From: an uncultured Blastococcus sp.
GTDB lineage: Bacteria > Actinomycetota > Actinomycetes > Mycobacteriales > Geodermatophilaceae
Assembly: GCA_902805535.1 (NCBI GenBank)
Contig: CADCTN010000178.1
Location: 1-33,326 of the forward strand
Reading direction: 5' to 3'
DNA: 33,326 bases
The number at the start of each line of letters is the position of its first letter. Position 1 is the stretch's first letter. The translations under genes were made by a program, and so were the position numbers. This document shows positions 15,620 to 23,117 of the stretch, piece by piece. Below the pieces are notes generated by a model. It saw nothing but the letters and a program-made list of their open reading frames with translations, had not been told where the DNA came from and searched no databases.

Positions 15620-16291
15620 ATGACCACCCTCGGCATCCTCGGCAGCGGCAACATCGGCGCGACCTTCGCCCGCCTGGCCGTCCTGGCCGGGCACGACGTC
15701 GTGCTGTCCAACTCGCGGTCCCCGGAGACGCTCTGGCCGTTGGCCGCCGCGCTCGGCCCCCGGGCGCGCGCCGCCACCGCCCAGGAGGCGGCCGACGCCG
15801 GCGACGTGGTCCTGGTCAGCGTGCCTTTCGGGCGCTATCGGCAGCTGTCGGCCACGGCACTCACCGGCAAGGTGGTGCTGGACACCGGCAACTACTACCC
15901 GGACCGCGACGCGCAGTTCGCCGAGCTGGACGCCGCCCGGGCCACGACGAGCGGCATGGTCCAGGAGCACCTCGCCGGCGCACAGGTCGTCAAGGTGCTC
16001 AACAACATCTGGTTCCACCATCTGGGTCTCGCGGCCCGGCCGGCGGGAGCCCCCGACCGCAGCACCCTGCCCGTCGCCGGCGACCACCCGGACGCGAACA
16101 AGGTGGCCGCCGGCCTGCTGGACGAGCTCGGGTACGACACTCTGGACACCGGTGGCCTGGTCGACAGCTGGCGGTTCGAGCGCGACCAGCCGGCCTACGT
16201 CGCGCCCTACGGACCGTTCGACATGAGCGCGGGCACGACACCGGTCACAGCCGATGCACTCGCCGACGCGTTGGCCCGCGCCACCCGCTGA
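15620..16291 (+). CDS. NADP/F420-type reductase (NPD/coenzyme F420-dependent oxidoreductase family)
   Basis: The product is 223 residues from ATG 15620, which follows GGAG (15611-15614); the TTG at 15602 in the ORF track has no such site. It begins with the Rossmann motif LGILGSGNIGATFARLAVLAGHDVVLSNSRSPE, as in NADP-binding F420:NADP reductases and YqeC/NPD-type proteins. Conserved stretches VVLVSVPFGRY, VVLDTGNYYP, VVKVLNNIW, and LPVAGDHPDANK follow. The family reduces NADP with F420H2 or acts on unknown substrates. F420 use is not proven by sequence alone. The gene lies directly downstream of MarR under a double-operator promoter, so inducible expression is expected. Confidence 0.85.
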   Translation: MTTLGILGSGNIGATFARLAVLAGHDVVLSNSRSPETLWPLAAALGPRARAATAQEAADAGDVVLVSVPFGRYRQLSATALTGKVVLDTGNYYPDRDAQFAELDAARATTSGMVQEHLAGAQVVKVLNNIWFHHLGLAARPAGAPDRSTLPVAGDHPDANKVAAGLLDELGYDTLDTGGLVDSWRFERDQPAYVAPYGPFDMSAGTTPVTADALADALARATR

Positions 16292-16379
16292 GCCCGCCGG
16301 ATCGTGTCGGCCACCACGCGGCAGTAGGTCGTCGCCACGTGCGCGGCGGGGACGCCGGTGAGCTGGTCGGACGAGTGCC

Positions 16380-16925
16380 TCAGCTGGCCAGCGGCCAGCG
16401 CAGGCCGACCTTGTTCTCGTCCGGGTCCACGACCATGGCGAAGCGGATGTCCCCGCCGGACCAGGTGATCGGCGCCTGGTAGCTGACCGCGCCGGCGGCG
16501 ACGAGCTCGTCGTGCTTGGCGGTCACCTCGTCGGCGTTGCGGAACCCGAACTCCAGGGTCACCTTGCGGTCCCCGTTCCCGGTGCCGGTGGGCTGGTAGG
16601 TCGAGTCGAACCCCGCCTGGGTGTACTCGACGGTCTCCCACACGAAGATCGTGTCGTTGGGCATCCGGAAGCGCACCGCGCCGCCGCTGGTGTCCACGTC
16701 GGCCGGAACGGCCAGCCCCAAGCGCCGGTAGAACTCCAGCGACCGCGGGATGTCGGCGACGATCAGCCCGACGATGCCCAGCCCCAGAGTGCCGCCGGGG
16801 ACGGGGGGGCTGGGCGTGTCGGCGGCCGTCGGGGGAGTGGTGGAGCTGCAGGCTGCGAGGGCCGCGGTGGCGAGGGCGCCGACCGAGCCCAGCAGCATCG
16901 TGCGCCGGCTGGACGTGCTGACCAT
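16380..16925 (-). CDS. Tat-exported VOC-fold (glyoxalase-like) lipoprotein
   Basis: The product is 181 residues from ATG 16925, which follows GGGGAG on the minus strand; the ORF-track start 15 codons upstream lacks a site. The N-terminus SSRRTMLLGSVGALATAALAAC joins a twin-arginine-like motif to a lipobox (LAAC, Cys about 26), so it is probably exported folded and lipid-anchored. The mature part is one VOC/glyoxalase unit: LGIVGLIVADIPRSLEFYRRLGL, DTIFVWET, KVTLEFGFRNADEV, and FAMVVDPDENKVGLRW. VOC proteins bind metals and small hydrophobic or reactive compounds; the substrate is unknown. Its promoter shares the MarR operator with the reductase gene. Confidence 0.8.
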   Translation of the reverse strand: MVSTSSRRTMLLGSVGALATAALAACSSTTPPTAADTPSPPVPGGTLGLGIVGLIVADIPRSLEFYRRLGLAVPADVDTSGGAVRFRMPNDTIFVWETVEYTQAGFDSTYQPTGTGNGDRKVTLEFGFRNADEVTAKHDELVAAGAVSYQAPITWSGGDIRFAMVVDPDENKVGLRWPLAS

Positions 16926-16954
16926 GGTCTCTCCCCGAGGCGTCATCCGAGTGC

Positions 16955-17010
16955 CGTGAAGGTTCAACACAACACCGACCGTTCTACCCGTGTTGAACGG
17001 TCAACGTCAA
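16955..17010 (-). promoter_or_regulatory. Promoter with MarR-type operators before the VOC lipoprotein gene
   Basis: Read on the minus strand, TTGACG (17010-17005) - 18 bases - TAGAAC (16986-16981) forms a promoter. Its spacer contains the operator GTTGACCGTTCAAC (plus-strand coordinates 16992-17005). A degenerate second operator (plus strand CGTGAAGGTTCAAC, 16955-16968) lies downstream of the expected start, as in the reductase promoter. The 20-base block TTGACGTTGACCGTTCAACA is identical to that at 15543-15562. Confidence 0.75.
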
Positions 17011-17046
17011 CCCCGGTCCAAGGGACCGACAAGGGTCCGGGGTGCT
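17011..17046. other. GC-rich inverted repeats at the boundary between the two regions
   Basis: CCCCGG (17011-17016) and CCGGGG (17037-17042) bracket a perfect small hairpin GGTCC-AAG-GGACC. The structure lies between the divergent VOC and MFS genes, where base composition changes. It could be a terminator-like structure or a relic of rearrangement; nothing else decides it. Confidence 0.3.
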
Positions 17047-17124
17047 CATCGGCGAGCAAGGCCCGGCCTGCCACGTCGGCGACACTGCCGCCCACAAAGA
17101 TGTGCTCTGATATGTGGTATTGCG

Positions 17125-17139
17125 ATCTGCTCGACAGAA
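17125..17139 (+). promoter_or_regulatory. Copy A of the shared island palindrome (TTCTGC-N3-GCAGAA) before the MFS gene
   Basis: ATCTGCTCGACAGAA matches the palindromic consensus TTCTGC-N3-GCAGAA with two mismatches. Its reverse complement, TTCTGTCGAGCAGAT, resembles copy B (TTCTGCAGAGCAGAT). It lies 10 bases before the MFS start, overlapping the leader, so a repressor bound here could block transcription. Confidence 0.5.
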
Positions 17140-17149
17140 CGAGGATGCC

Positions 17150-18541
17150 ATGCCCACGGACGACGACGGCGCACTTGTGTCTCCCAACCGCACCTTGGGT
17201 GTGCTGGCGACCGGCGTCCTCGCGTTCGTCCTCGCGCAGACGATGATCATCCCTGCACTGCCCACGATCGCCCTGGAGTACGGCGTGACCAGCTCGACCA
17301 CCGTCTGGTTGCTCACCGGCTTCTTGCTCTCCGCGAGCATCTGCGCGCCGCTGGCGGGCAGGGCAGGAGACATGTTCGGCAGGCGGCGCGTGCTGCTGGT
17401 CGTCCTGGCAGTCTTCGCCGTTGCGCTGGCCGGCTCCGCACTTGCCGGATCGATCGAGGTGCTCCTCGCCGCGCGCGTCGTCCAGGGTGTCGGCAGCGCA
17501 GTGATGCCGCTGTCGATCGGCATCATCCGGGATGAGTTCCCGGCGGAGCGAGTGCCCACGGCAATCGGCATGGTCACCGCCATGCTGGGAGGGGGCAGCG
17601 CCCTCGGGGTGGTGCTTGCGGGGGCCTTCATCGACTACCTCAGCGTGGCCTGGATGTTCGGCTTCGCTGCGGTCATGACCTCCGCCGCCACCCTGGCAGG
17701 AATGCGCTTCCTGCCGCGGTCTAAGCCGCAGCGGGCCGCCAGGATCGACTGGGGTGGGGCCGTCCTGCTGTCGGTCGGCCTCGGCGCCTTCCTGCTCGCC
17801 GTCAGCGAAGGGAACCGATGGGGATGGACGTCGCCTGCAGTCATCGCCCTCGCCCTGGGATCGGTCGTCACCACGGTCGCGTTCGTTCGCCATGAGCTGG
17901 CCGCTCCCACGCCACTCGTCGACATCCGTCTCATGGGACGGCGAGCCGTGTGGACCAACAACGTTGCTGCCGCCGGCGTGGGGTTCGCGCTCTTCGGGTC
18001 GCTCGTGCTCGTGCCTGAGCTGGTGCAGCTGCCCGCCTCGACGGGGTTCGGCTTCGGCTCGACGGCTGGGATCTCGGCACTCGTCATGCTCCCGCACTCC
18101 ATCCTGATGTTCCTGGCTGCTCCGCTGAGCGGATGGTTGGCGACCAGGCACGGCTCCCGTCTCCCACTCGGTGCAGGCGCGGTCGTGGCGACGGGTGCGT
18201 ACCTGCTGCTCGCCTCCAGCCATGGTTCCCTCGTGACGCTCGCCGTCGGCAGTGGCCTCGTCGGCATCAGTGTCGGCCTCGCCATCGCGGCCCTCGGCAA
18301 CCTCAGCGTGCAGTCCGTGGACGTGGACGACACCGGGATCGCCACCGGCATGAACACGGTGAGCCGGACCGTGGGCGGCTCGATCGGTGCTCAGGTCACG
18401 GCCGCCGTCATGGCCGCCAGCGCGTCGTCGATCACCGGCCTGCCCACCAGTCAGGGGTTCGCATGGGCCTTCGCGTGCAGTGCCCTGGCCTCGGTCCTTG
18501 CTCTCGCGGTGGTGCCGCTGATGGGGGCCCCGGGTCGTTGA
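17150..18541 (+). CDS. MFS transporter of the drug:H+ antiporter type (DHA2/EmrB-like)
   Basis: The product is 463 residues from ATG 17150, preceded by GAGG at 17141-17144; the GTG at 17114 in the ORF track is less likely. About 14 hydrophobic segments are visible. The motif A loop is APLAGRAGDMFGRRRVLL and motif C-like glycines occur in MLGGGSALGVVLAGAFIDYLS. It begins TLGVLATGVLAFVLAQTMIIPALPTIALEYG, typical of DHA2 exporters. It should sit in the cytoplasmic membrane and exchange protons for a hydrophobic compound. As the first gene of the catabolic island, with its own copy of the shared palindrome, it may export a toxic intermediate or import the substrate; direction cannot be read from sequence. 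Confidence 0.88.
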   Translation: MPTDDDGALVSPNRTLGVLATGVLAFVLAQTMIIPALPTIALEYGVTSSTTVWLLTGFLLSASICAPLAGRAGDMFGRRRVLLVVLAVFAVALAGSALAGSIEVLLAARVVQGVGSAVMPLSIGIIRDEFPAERVPTAIGMVTAMLGGGSALGVVLAGAFIDYLSVAWMFGFAAVMTSAATLAGMRFLPRSKPQRAARIDWGGAVLLSVGLGAFLLAVSEGNRWGWTSPAVIALALGSVVTTVAFVRHELAAPTPLVDIRLMGRRAVWTNNVAAAGVGFALFGSLVLVPELVQLPASTGFGFGSTAGISALVMLPHSILMFLAAPLSGWLATRHGSRLPLGAGAVVATGAYLLLASSHGSLVTLAVGSGLVGISVGLAIAALGNLSVQSVDVDDTGIATGMNTVSRTVGGSIGAQVTAAVMAASASSITGLPTSQGFAWAFACSALASVLALAVVPLMGAPGR

Positions 18542-18599
18542 CGTTGCGTCGCACGGCGATCGCAAACTGCCCGGGCGATGCACAAGAGGCGGAACATTA

Positions 18600-18619
18600 T
18601 TCTGCAGAGCAGATAGTCT
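18600..18619 (+). promoter_or_regulatory. Copy B of the shared island palindrome with a -10-like box
   Basis: TTCTGCAGAGCAGAT (18600-18614) contains the perfect inverted repeat TCTGC-AGA-GCAGA. TAGTCT (18614-18619) is a -10-like box starting 14 bases after the first T. The GlcG/HbpS-like gene starts 61 bases further on. Confidence 0.55.
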
Positions 18620-18680
18620 GTCTTGTGACTGCCCCCGGACCGTGATCGCCGCCAAGGCGATCCACAACGCAGGAGAGACC

Positions 18681-19121
18681 ATGACGAGTGGTACCAGTTC
18701 GTTCGTGACCCACCGCGCGACCATCACCGCCGAGGGCGCCCAGCGGGTCCTCGGGGCCGGCGTCGAGAAGGCGACCGGACTCGATGCGCCGTCAGTGATC
18801 GCGGTGGTCGACGCGAGCGGCACGCTCCTGGCCATGCTGCGCATGGACGGCTCTCCGGTCATCGGCGCCCACCTCGCGGAACGCAAGGCGCGGACCTCGA
18901 TCCTCCTCGGCGGCGCAGACACCGGTCAGGTGGCGCAAGCCGTCCATCAGGATGCCGGCCGCTCCGCGGCACTGTCCTCGGTTCCCGACATCACGATCCT
19001 CGCTGGGGCCACCCCGATCAGGATCGACGGCGTCGTCGTCGGTGCAGTGGGCGTGAGCTCCCCCTCGCACGCGGTGGAGGCCGAGATCGCCACAGCGGCC
19101 GCTGAGTCGGTCGCCGGCTGA
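18681..19121 (+). CDS. GlcG/HbpS-family (DUF336) protein
   Basis: The product is 146 residues from ATG 18681, which follows GGAGAG; the ORF track start at 18642 is upstream of this site. The family pattern is clear: APSVIAVVDASGTLLAMLRMDGSPVIGAHLAERKARTS, then ITILAGATPIRIDGVVVGAVGVSSPS. The family includes GlcG, haem-binding HbpS and PduO C-terminal domains. Members often appear in catabolic operons without a settled role, some binding haem or corrinoids. No signal peptide is seen. The stop is 29 bases before the CocE-like esterase, so both are probably one operon driven from the copy B promoter. A link to the P450 through haem is speculative. Confidence 0.85.
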   Translation: MTSGTSSFVTHRATITAEGAQRVLGAGVEKATGLDAPSVIAVVDASGTLLAMLRMDGSPVIGAHLAERKARTSILLGGADTGQVAQAVHQDAGRSAALSSVPDITILAGATPIRIDGVVVGAVGVSSPSHAVEAEIATAAAESVAG

Positions 19122-19150
19122 CCCCTGCTCGAAGGAGACAGGGACCCCCC

Positions 19151-20890
19151 ATGGACCTGGTCGTCGAGAAGAACGTCATGGTTCCCATGCGCGATGGGGT
19201 GGAGCTGGCAACTGACGTCTACCGGCCGGCCGCCGCGGGCGCGTACCCGGTCCTGATCAACCGCCTGCCGTACGACAAGGACCTCCCGGCGCTCGCCAGC
19301 TACAGCTTCGACGTCCTCCGTGGCGCGCGTTCGGGACATGCGGTCGTGGTCCAGGACACCCGTGGGCGCTACCGGTCGGGAGGTGACTTCACCCCGTTCG
19401 TCGACGACGCGGACGATGGTGAGGTCACCGTCGCCTGGGCGGCACGGCAGCCATGGTCCTCTGGCCGGGTCGGCATGATCGGAGGCTCCTACTTCGGCAC
19501 GACCCAATGGCTGGCGGCCACCCGCGCCCCTGCCGGTCTGCGGGCCATAGCGCCCTTCGAGACCGCGGACCAGCTCTACGACGGGTGGGCCTACCAAGGC
19601 GGCGCCTTCCAGCTCGGGTTCAACCTGAACTGGTGTCTGTCGTCGCTCGGCTTGGGTGAGATGGTCCGCCGCCTCTCGAGCGGGGGCGCCACGCCGGGTC
19701 AGCTCGAGGCCCTCGTCGAGGCGATCGACGACAACGACGCGCTCTACGCACGACTCCCTCTGGTCGACATGCCGGTGCTGGACGAGGTGGCGCCGTACTA
19801 CCGGCAGTGGCTGAGCCACCCGATGGAGAGTGACTACTGGAGGGCTCACGCGGTCCGGGAGTCATGGTCGAGCATCACGGTTCCGGCGCTCAACATGGGC
19901 GGGTGGTACGACCTCTTCCTGAAGGGCACCATCGCGAACTACCTGGGAATGCGTCAGCACGGAGGCAGTGCGCGGGCCCGTGACCACCAGCGACTCGTCA
20001 TCGGGCCCTGGGCCCACGGGCCACTGACCGGGTGGTTCCCCGAGCACGGCTTCGGCCTGATGTCGGGCACCGACGCCCACGACCTGACGGGGATCCAGCT
20101 GCGGTGGTTCGACGAGCACCTCAGCGAGGTCTCGCCCCTGCCCGAGAGCAAACCTGTCGAGATCTTCGTCATGGGGGTCAACAGCTGGCAGTTCGAGGAC
20201 GAGTGGCCGCTGCCGGACACGCAGTACGTGGACTGGTTCCTCGACAGCGATGGCCAGGCCAACTCCGCTGCGGGAAACGGCAGGCTGTCCACCAGCTGTC
20301 CCCGCCGGCCGGGCTATGACGCCTTCCTGTACGACCCGCGCCATCCGGTCCCGACCGTCGGGGGTGCGACCTATCTGCCCGGACTCGCCGTCGGAGCGAA
20401 CGCCGGCCCCCGGGACCAGCGAAGGGTCGAGGATCGCGCCGACGTCCTGTGCTACACGTCGGAGCCGCTGTCAGAGCCTCTCACCGTCATCGGGCCCGTC
20501 GAGCTGGTCCTGCTGGCATCCTCGTCCGCGCTCGACACCGACTTCACCGCCAAGCTGATCGACGTGCGGCCCGACGGAACGGCGATCAACATCGCCGAGG
20601 GGATCCTCCGCGCACGGTACCGCTACGGATTCGACAGGTCCGTCCACATGGAAGCGGGTGAGATCTACGAGATGATCGTCGATCTCGTGGCCACGGCGAA
20701 CGTGTTCGCCGTGGGTCACCGGCTCCGGTTGGAGGTCTCGAGCAGCAACTTCCCGCGCTTCGACCGCAACACCAACACCGGGGGAGACATCGCCACCGAC
20801 GGAACGGACAGTCTCGTCCAGGCGGTCAACCGCGTGCATCACGGTCCCGTCAGCCGCTCACGCCTGGTGCTGCCGGTCATTCGCCGATGA
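19151..20890 (+). CDS. CocE/NonD-family hydrolase (X-Pro dipeptidyl-peptidase S15 type)
   Basis: This 579-residue serine hydrolase has an N-terminal alpha/beta hydrolase domain (MRDGVELATDVYRPAAAGAYPVLI; VVVQDTRGRYRSGGDF). The nucleophile is in IGGSYFGTTQW (Ser about 113), and the likely catalytic His is in VIGPWAHGPLTGWF. A C-terminal jelly-roll (PepX_C) domain covers DVLCYTSEPLSEPLTV to the end. Family members such as bacterial cocaine esterase hydrolyse esters; others act on amides or beta-lactam precursors. GAAGGAGA lies 13 bases before the ATG. No signal peptide is present, so it acts in the cytoplasm. It could release the alcohol or acid that feeds the P450 pathway (inference). It ends convergently 20 bases from the mycofactocin-type SDR. 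Confidence 0.9.
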   Translation: MDLVVEKNVMVPMRDGVELATDVYRPAAAGAYPVLINRLPYDKDLPALASYSFDVLRGARSGHAVVVQDTRGRYRSGGDFTPFVDDADDGEVTVAWAARQPWSSGRVGMIGGSYFGTTQWLAATRAPAGLRAIAPFETADQLYDGWAYQGGAFQLGFNLNWCLSSLGLGEMVRRLSSGGATPGQLEALVEAIDDNDALYARLPLVDMPVLDEVAPYYRQWLSHPMESDYWRAHAVRESWSSITVPALNMGGWYDLFLKGTIANYLGMRQHGGSARARDHQRLVIGPWAHGPLTGWFPEHGFGLMSGTDAHDLTGIQLRWFDEHLSEVSPLPESKPVEIFVMGVNSWQFEDEWPLPDTQYVDWFLDSDGQANSAAGNGRLSTSCPRRPGYDAFLYDPRHPVPTVGGATYLPGLAVGANAGPRDQRRVEDRADVLCYTSEPLSEPLTVIGPVELVLLASSSALDTDFTAKLIDVRPDGTAINIAEGILRARYRYGFDRSVHMEAGEIYEMIVDLVATANVFAVGHRLRLEVSSSNFPRFDRNTNTGGDIATDGTDSLVQAVNRVHHGPVSRSRLVLPVIRR

Positions 20891-20910
20891 CGGCGCCGGC
20901 TCACCGCCCG

Positions 20911-21747
20911 TCACGCAGCCAGGGTCCCACTGTCGACGGGAAGTGATGCGCCGGTGATGTAGCGGGCCTCGTCGGAGGCGAGGAACAGCACGGCGTTGCT
21001 GATGTCGATCGGCTCGACCCACGGGTTCGGGAGAAGCCCCATGCCGCGGGAGATCTCGGCGAAGTCGTCGATGGTCGGCTCGTCCAGGTGCGGCAGGAAC
21101 AGGCGCCACGACTTCTGGTTCATGATCATGGGGGTGTTCGTCTGCGTGGGGAGAACCGCATTGACCCGGATGGCATGCTCGCCGAGCTCGATGGCCATGG
21201 ACTTCATCAGGCCCTGAACCCCGTGCTTGGCCGCGACATAGTGCGAGATGTTGGGGTAAGCCCGGATGCCGGCAACCGAGGTGGTCAGGATCACCGAGCC
21301 ACCGCGCCCTCCCGCGACGATGTGCGCGATCGACGCCTTGCACGTGTGCCACACCCCTGTCAGGTTGACGTCGAGCAGGAGCTGCCACTCCTCCTGGTCC
21401 AGCTCGTCCGTGCGACCGTGCTTGTTGCCGATCCCGGCGTTGGCGCTGACGATGTCGAGCCGGCCGAACCGCTCCACGCCCTCGTCGACGGCTGCCACGA
21501 GCTCGGAGAGGTTACGGACATCAGCCTTCCGGGCCACGATGCAGCCACCGACGCTCTCCACCATCCGGACCGTCTCGGCGAGGTCCTCCTCCGAACCGCC
21601 CGGGTAGCCCCGCCCAGGGATGTCGACGCAGGCGTCGATGGCGATGATGTCGGCACCTTCCTCCGCGAGGCGGACCGCGTGGGACCGCCCCTGTCCCCTC
21701 GCTGCCCCGGTGATGAACGCGACCTTGCCTTCGACTCGCCCTGCCAT
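20911..21747 (-). CDS. Mycofactocin-coupled SDR oxidoreductase (carveol-dehydrogenase type)
   Basis: This 278-residue short-chain dehydrogenase has the NAD motif FITGAARGQGRSHAVRLAEEGADIIAIDAC, with GxxxGxG as TGAARGQG. It also has SANAGIG, LLDVNLTGVWHTCKA, the catalytic S/Y/K set in TTSVAGIRAYPNISHYVAAKHG, and PTQTNTPMIMN. The two long insertions (after IDAC and around LPHLDEPTIDDFAEI) and the ending WVEPIDISNAVLFLASDEARYITG match the mycofactocin-dependent SDR subfamily (TIGR03971). Its members, such as Rhodococcus carveol dehydrogenase, hold NAD tightly and need mycofactocin for recycling. It likely oxidises a cyclic or secondary alcohol. It is the last gene of the minus-strand operon, 72 bases after the epoxide hydrolase. 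Confidence 0.9.
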   Translation of the reverse strand: MAGRVEGKVAFITGAARGQGRSHAVRLAEEGADIIAIDACVDIPGRGYPGGSEEDLAETVRMVESVGGCIVARKADVRNLSELVAAVDEGVERFGRLDIVSANAGIGNKHGRTDELDQEEWQLLLDVNLTGVWHTCKASIAHIVAGGRGGSVILTTSVAGIRAYPNISHYVAAKHGVQGLMKSMAIELGEHAIRVNAVLPTQTNTPMIMNQKSWRLFLPHLDEPTIDDFAEISRGMGLLPNPWVEPIDISNAVLFLASDEARYITGASLPVDSGTLAA

Positions 21748-21819
21748 GGTCGATCTCGCTTCCTCGGCGTGTGCCGATCCGGTGGTGTGCGCGACACGTG
21801 TGCGTCACGCCCTCTGGCC

Positions 21820-22983
21820 TCAGCGCACGAGACGAAAGAAGCTGCGGATGTCCGCCAGTAGGAGCTCAGGCTCCTCGAGCGACGCGAAGTGCCCCCCTCG
21901 CGGCATGGCGGTGAACTGCCGGAGGTCGTACCGCGCCTCCACCCAGGGACGGATGGCCGGAAGATTCTCCTTGGGGAAGGCGGCGAAGCCGGTCGGGACC
22001 TCGACCTTGGGGTACTCGTACGCCGCGTTGTCGTGGCGTCGCTCGTAGTACATCCGCGCTGACGAGGCGATCGAGTTCGGCGCCCAATAGAACATGAGAT
22101 TCGTCAGCAGGACGTCCTTGCTCAGCGACTCCTCGAAGTGGTCATCCCAGTCGCTCCAGCTGCGGAACTTCTCGACGATCCATGCCGCGAGCCCAGCCGG
22201 TGAGTCGGCCTGGGCGATGGCCACTGACATCGGCCGGGTCGCCTGCTGCAGCCAGTAGCCCCACTCCTCCTGGAGGAAGTGCCGGCGCCTCGCTATCGCC
22301 TCGCGCGCCTCGGGCGTCTCGGACTGCGCCGGATCGTCCATGTCGATCTGGCTGCTCGCGATGCCGAAGTTGAGGTGCAGCCCGATGACCGACTCGGGGT
22401 ACATCGATGCGACCTTGGAGGTGATCATGGCCCCCCAGTCGCCGCCTTGCATGCCGAAGCGGTCGTATCCCAGGGAGGTCATCAGCGTGTGCATCGCCCT
22501 CGCGCATCGCTCCAGACCCCAGCCCGGTTCCCGCGGTTGCCCTCCGAAGCCGTAGCCCGGCAGGGAAGGGATCACCAGGTCGACGGCGTCCTGCGCTTCC
22601 CCGCCGTGGTGCACCGGATCTGTCAGTGGCTCGATGAGGTGCTGGAACTCCACGATCGAACCGGGCCACCCGTGGGCCAGTAGCAGGGGGATGGCGTCAG
22701 GGGATCCGCTGCGGACCCACCAGAAGTGCAGGTCGACTCCGTCGACCTCGCAGAGGTACAGCGGGAACCGGTTGAGGGACCGTTCCTGGGCGCGCCAGTC
22801 GTACTCGTCCCTCCAGTAGTCGCACAGCTCTCTGATGTAGCTCACGTCGGCGCCGGCGTCCCACCCGGTCCCCGGAACCGGTTCCGCCCAGCGGGTGTTC
22901 GAGAGGCGTCGGTGCAGGTCGTCGAGGACCGTCTGTGGCACAGCGATGGGCGCTGGGCGGACACGCTCGTCGCGAGGGTGCAT
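21820..22983 (-). CDS. Epoxide hydrolase with EHN domain (epoxide hydrolase 1)
   Basis: The product is 387 residues from ATG 22983. An N-terminal EHN domain (PQTVLDDLHRRLSNTRWAEPVPGTGWDAG) precedes the alpha/beta hydrolase core. The core shows the oxyanion motif AHGWPGS (104-110), the nucleophile Asp182 in MQGGDWGAMI and the catalytic His in PRGGHFASLEEPE. The family converts epoxides to vicinal diols via an alkyl-enzyme ester. The frame also contains GTG 23121, which overlaps the SDR stop (GTGA) and would add 46 residues with no family similarity; that start is the main alternative. It lies between two SDRs in the operon headed by the ferredoxin reductase, suggesting it opens an epoxide made by the P450. 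Confidence 0.9.
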   Translation of the reverse strand: MHPRDERVRPAPIAVPQTVLDDLHRRLSNTRWAEPVPGTGWDAGADVSYIRELCDYWRDEYDWRAQERSLNRFPLYLCEVDGVDLHFWWVRSGSPDAIPLLLAHGWPGSIVEFQHLIEPLTDPVHHGGEAQDAVDLVIPSLPGYGFGGQPREPGWGLERCARAMHTLMTSLGYDRFGMQGGDWGAMITSKVASMYPESVIGLHLNFGIASSQIDMDDPAQSETPEAREAIARRRHFLQEEWGYWLQQATRPMSVAIAQADSPAGLAAWIVEKFRSWSDWDDHFEESLSKDVLLTNLMFYWAPNSIASSARMYYERRHDNAAYEYPKVEVPTGFAAFPKENLPAIRPWVEARYDLRQFTAMPRGGHFASLEEPELLLADIRSFFRLVR

Positions 22984-23117
22984 GACGGTCTGCTCATGGT
23001 CAGGCCCGACCGGCGGGCCGGTCGCGGCACCGCGCGAGTCCGGGGCGGTGTTCCGCACCGCAGTGACGGGTACCGCTGTACGGAACGGTTCGTCTCGACT
23101 GGCCGTGCCGCGGTCGC

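Noticed and set aside
16964-18922. 652-residue antisense ORF across the MFS gene
   Set aside because: It has no domain; the plus strand encodes a clear 14-segment transporter, and the region includes intergenic promoter elements.
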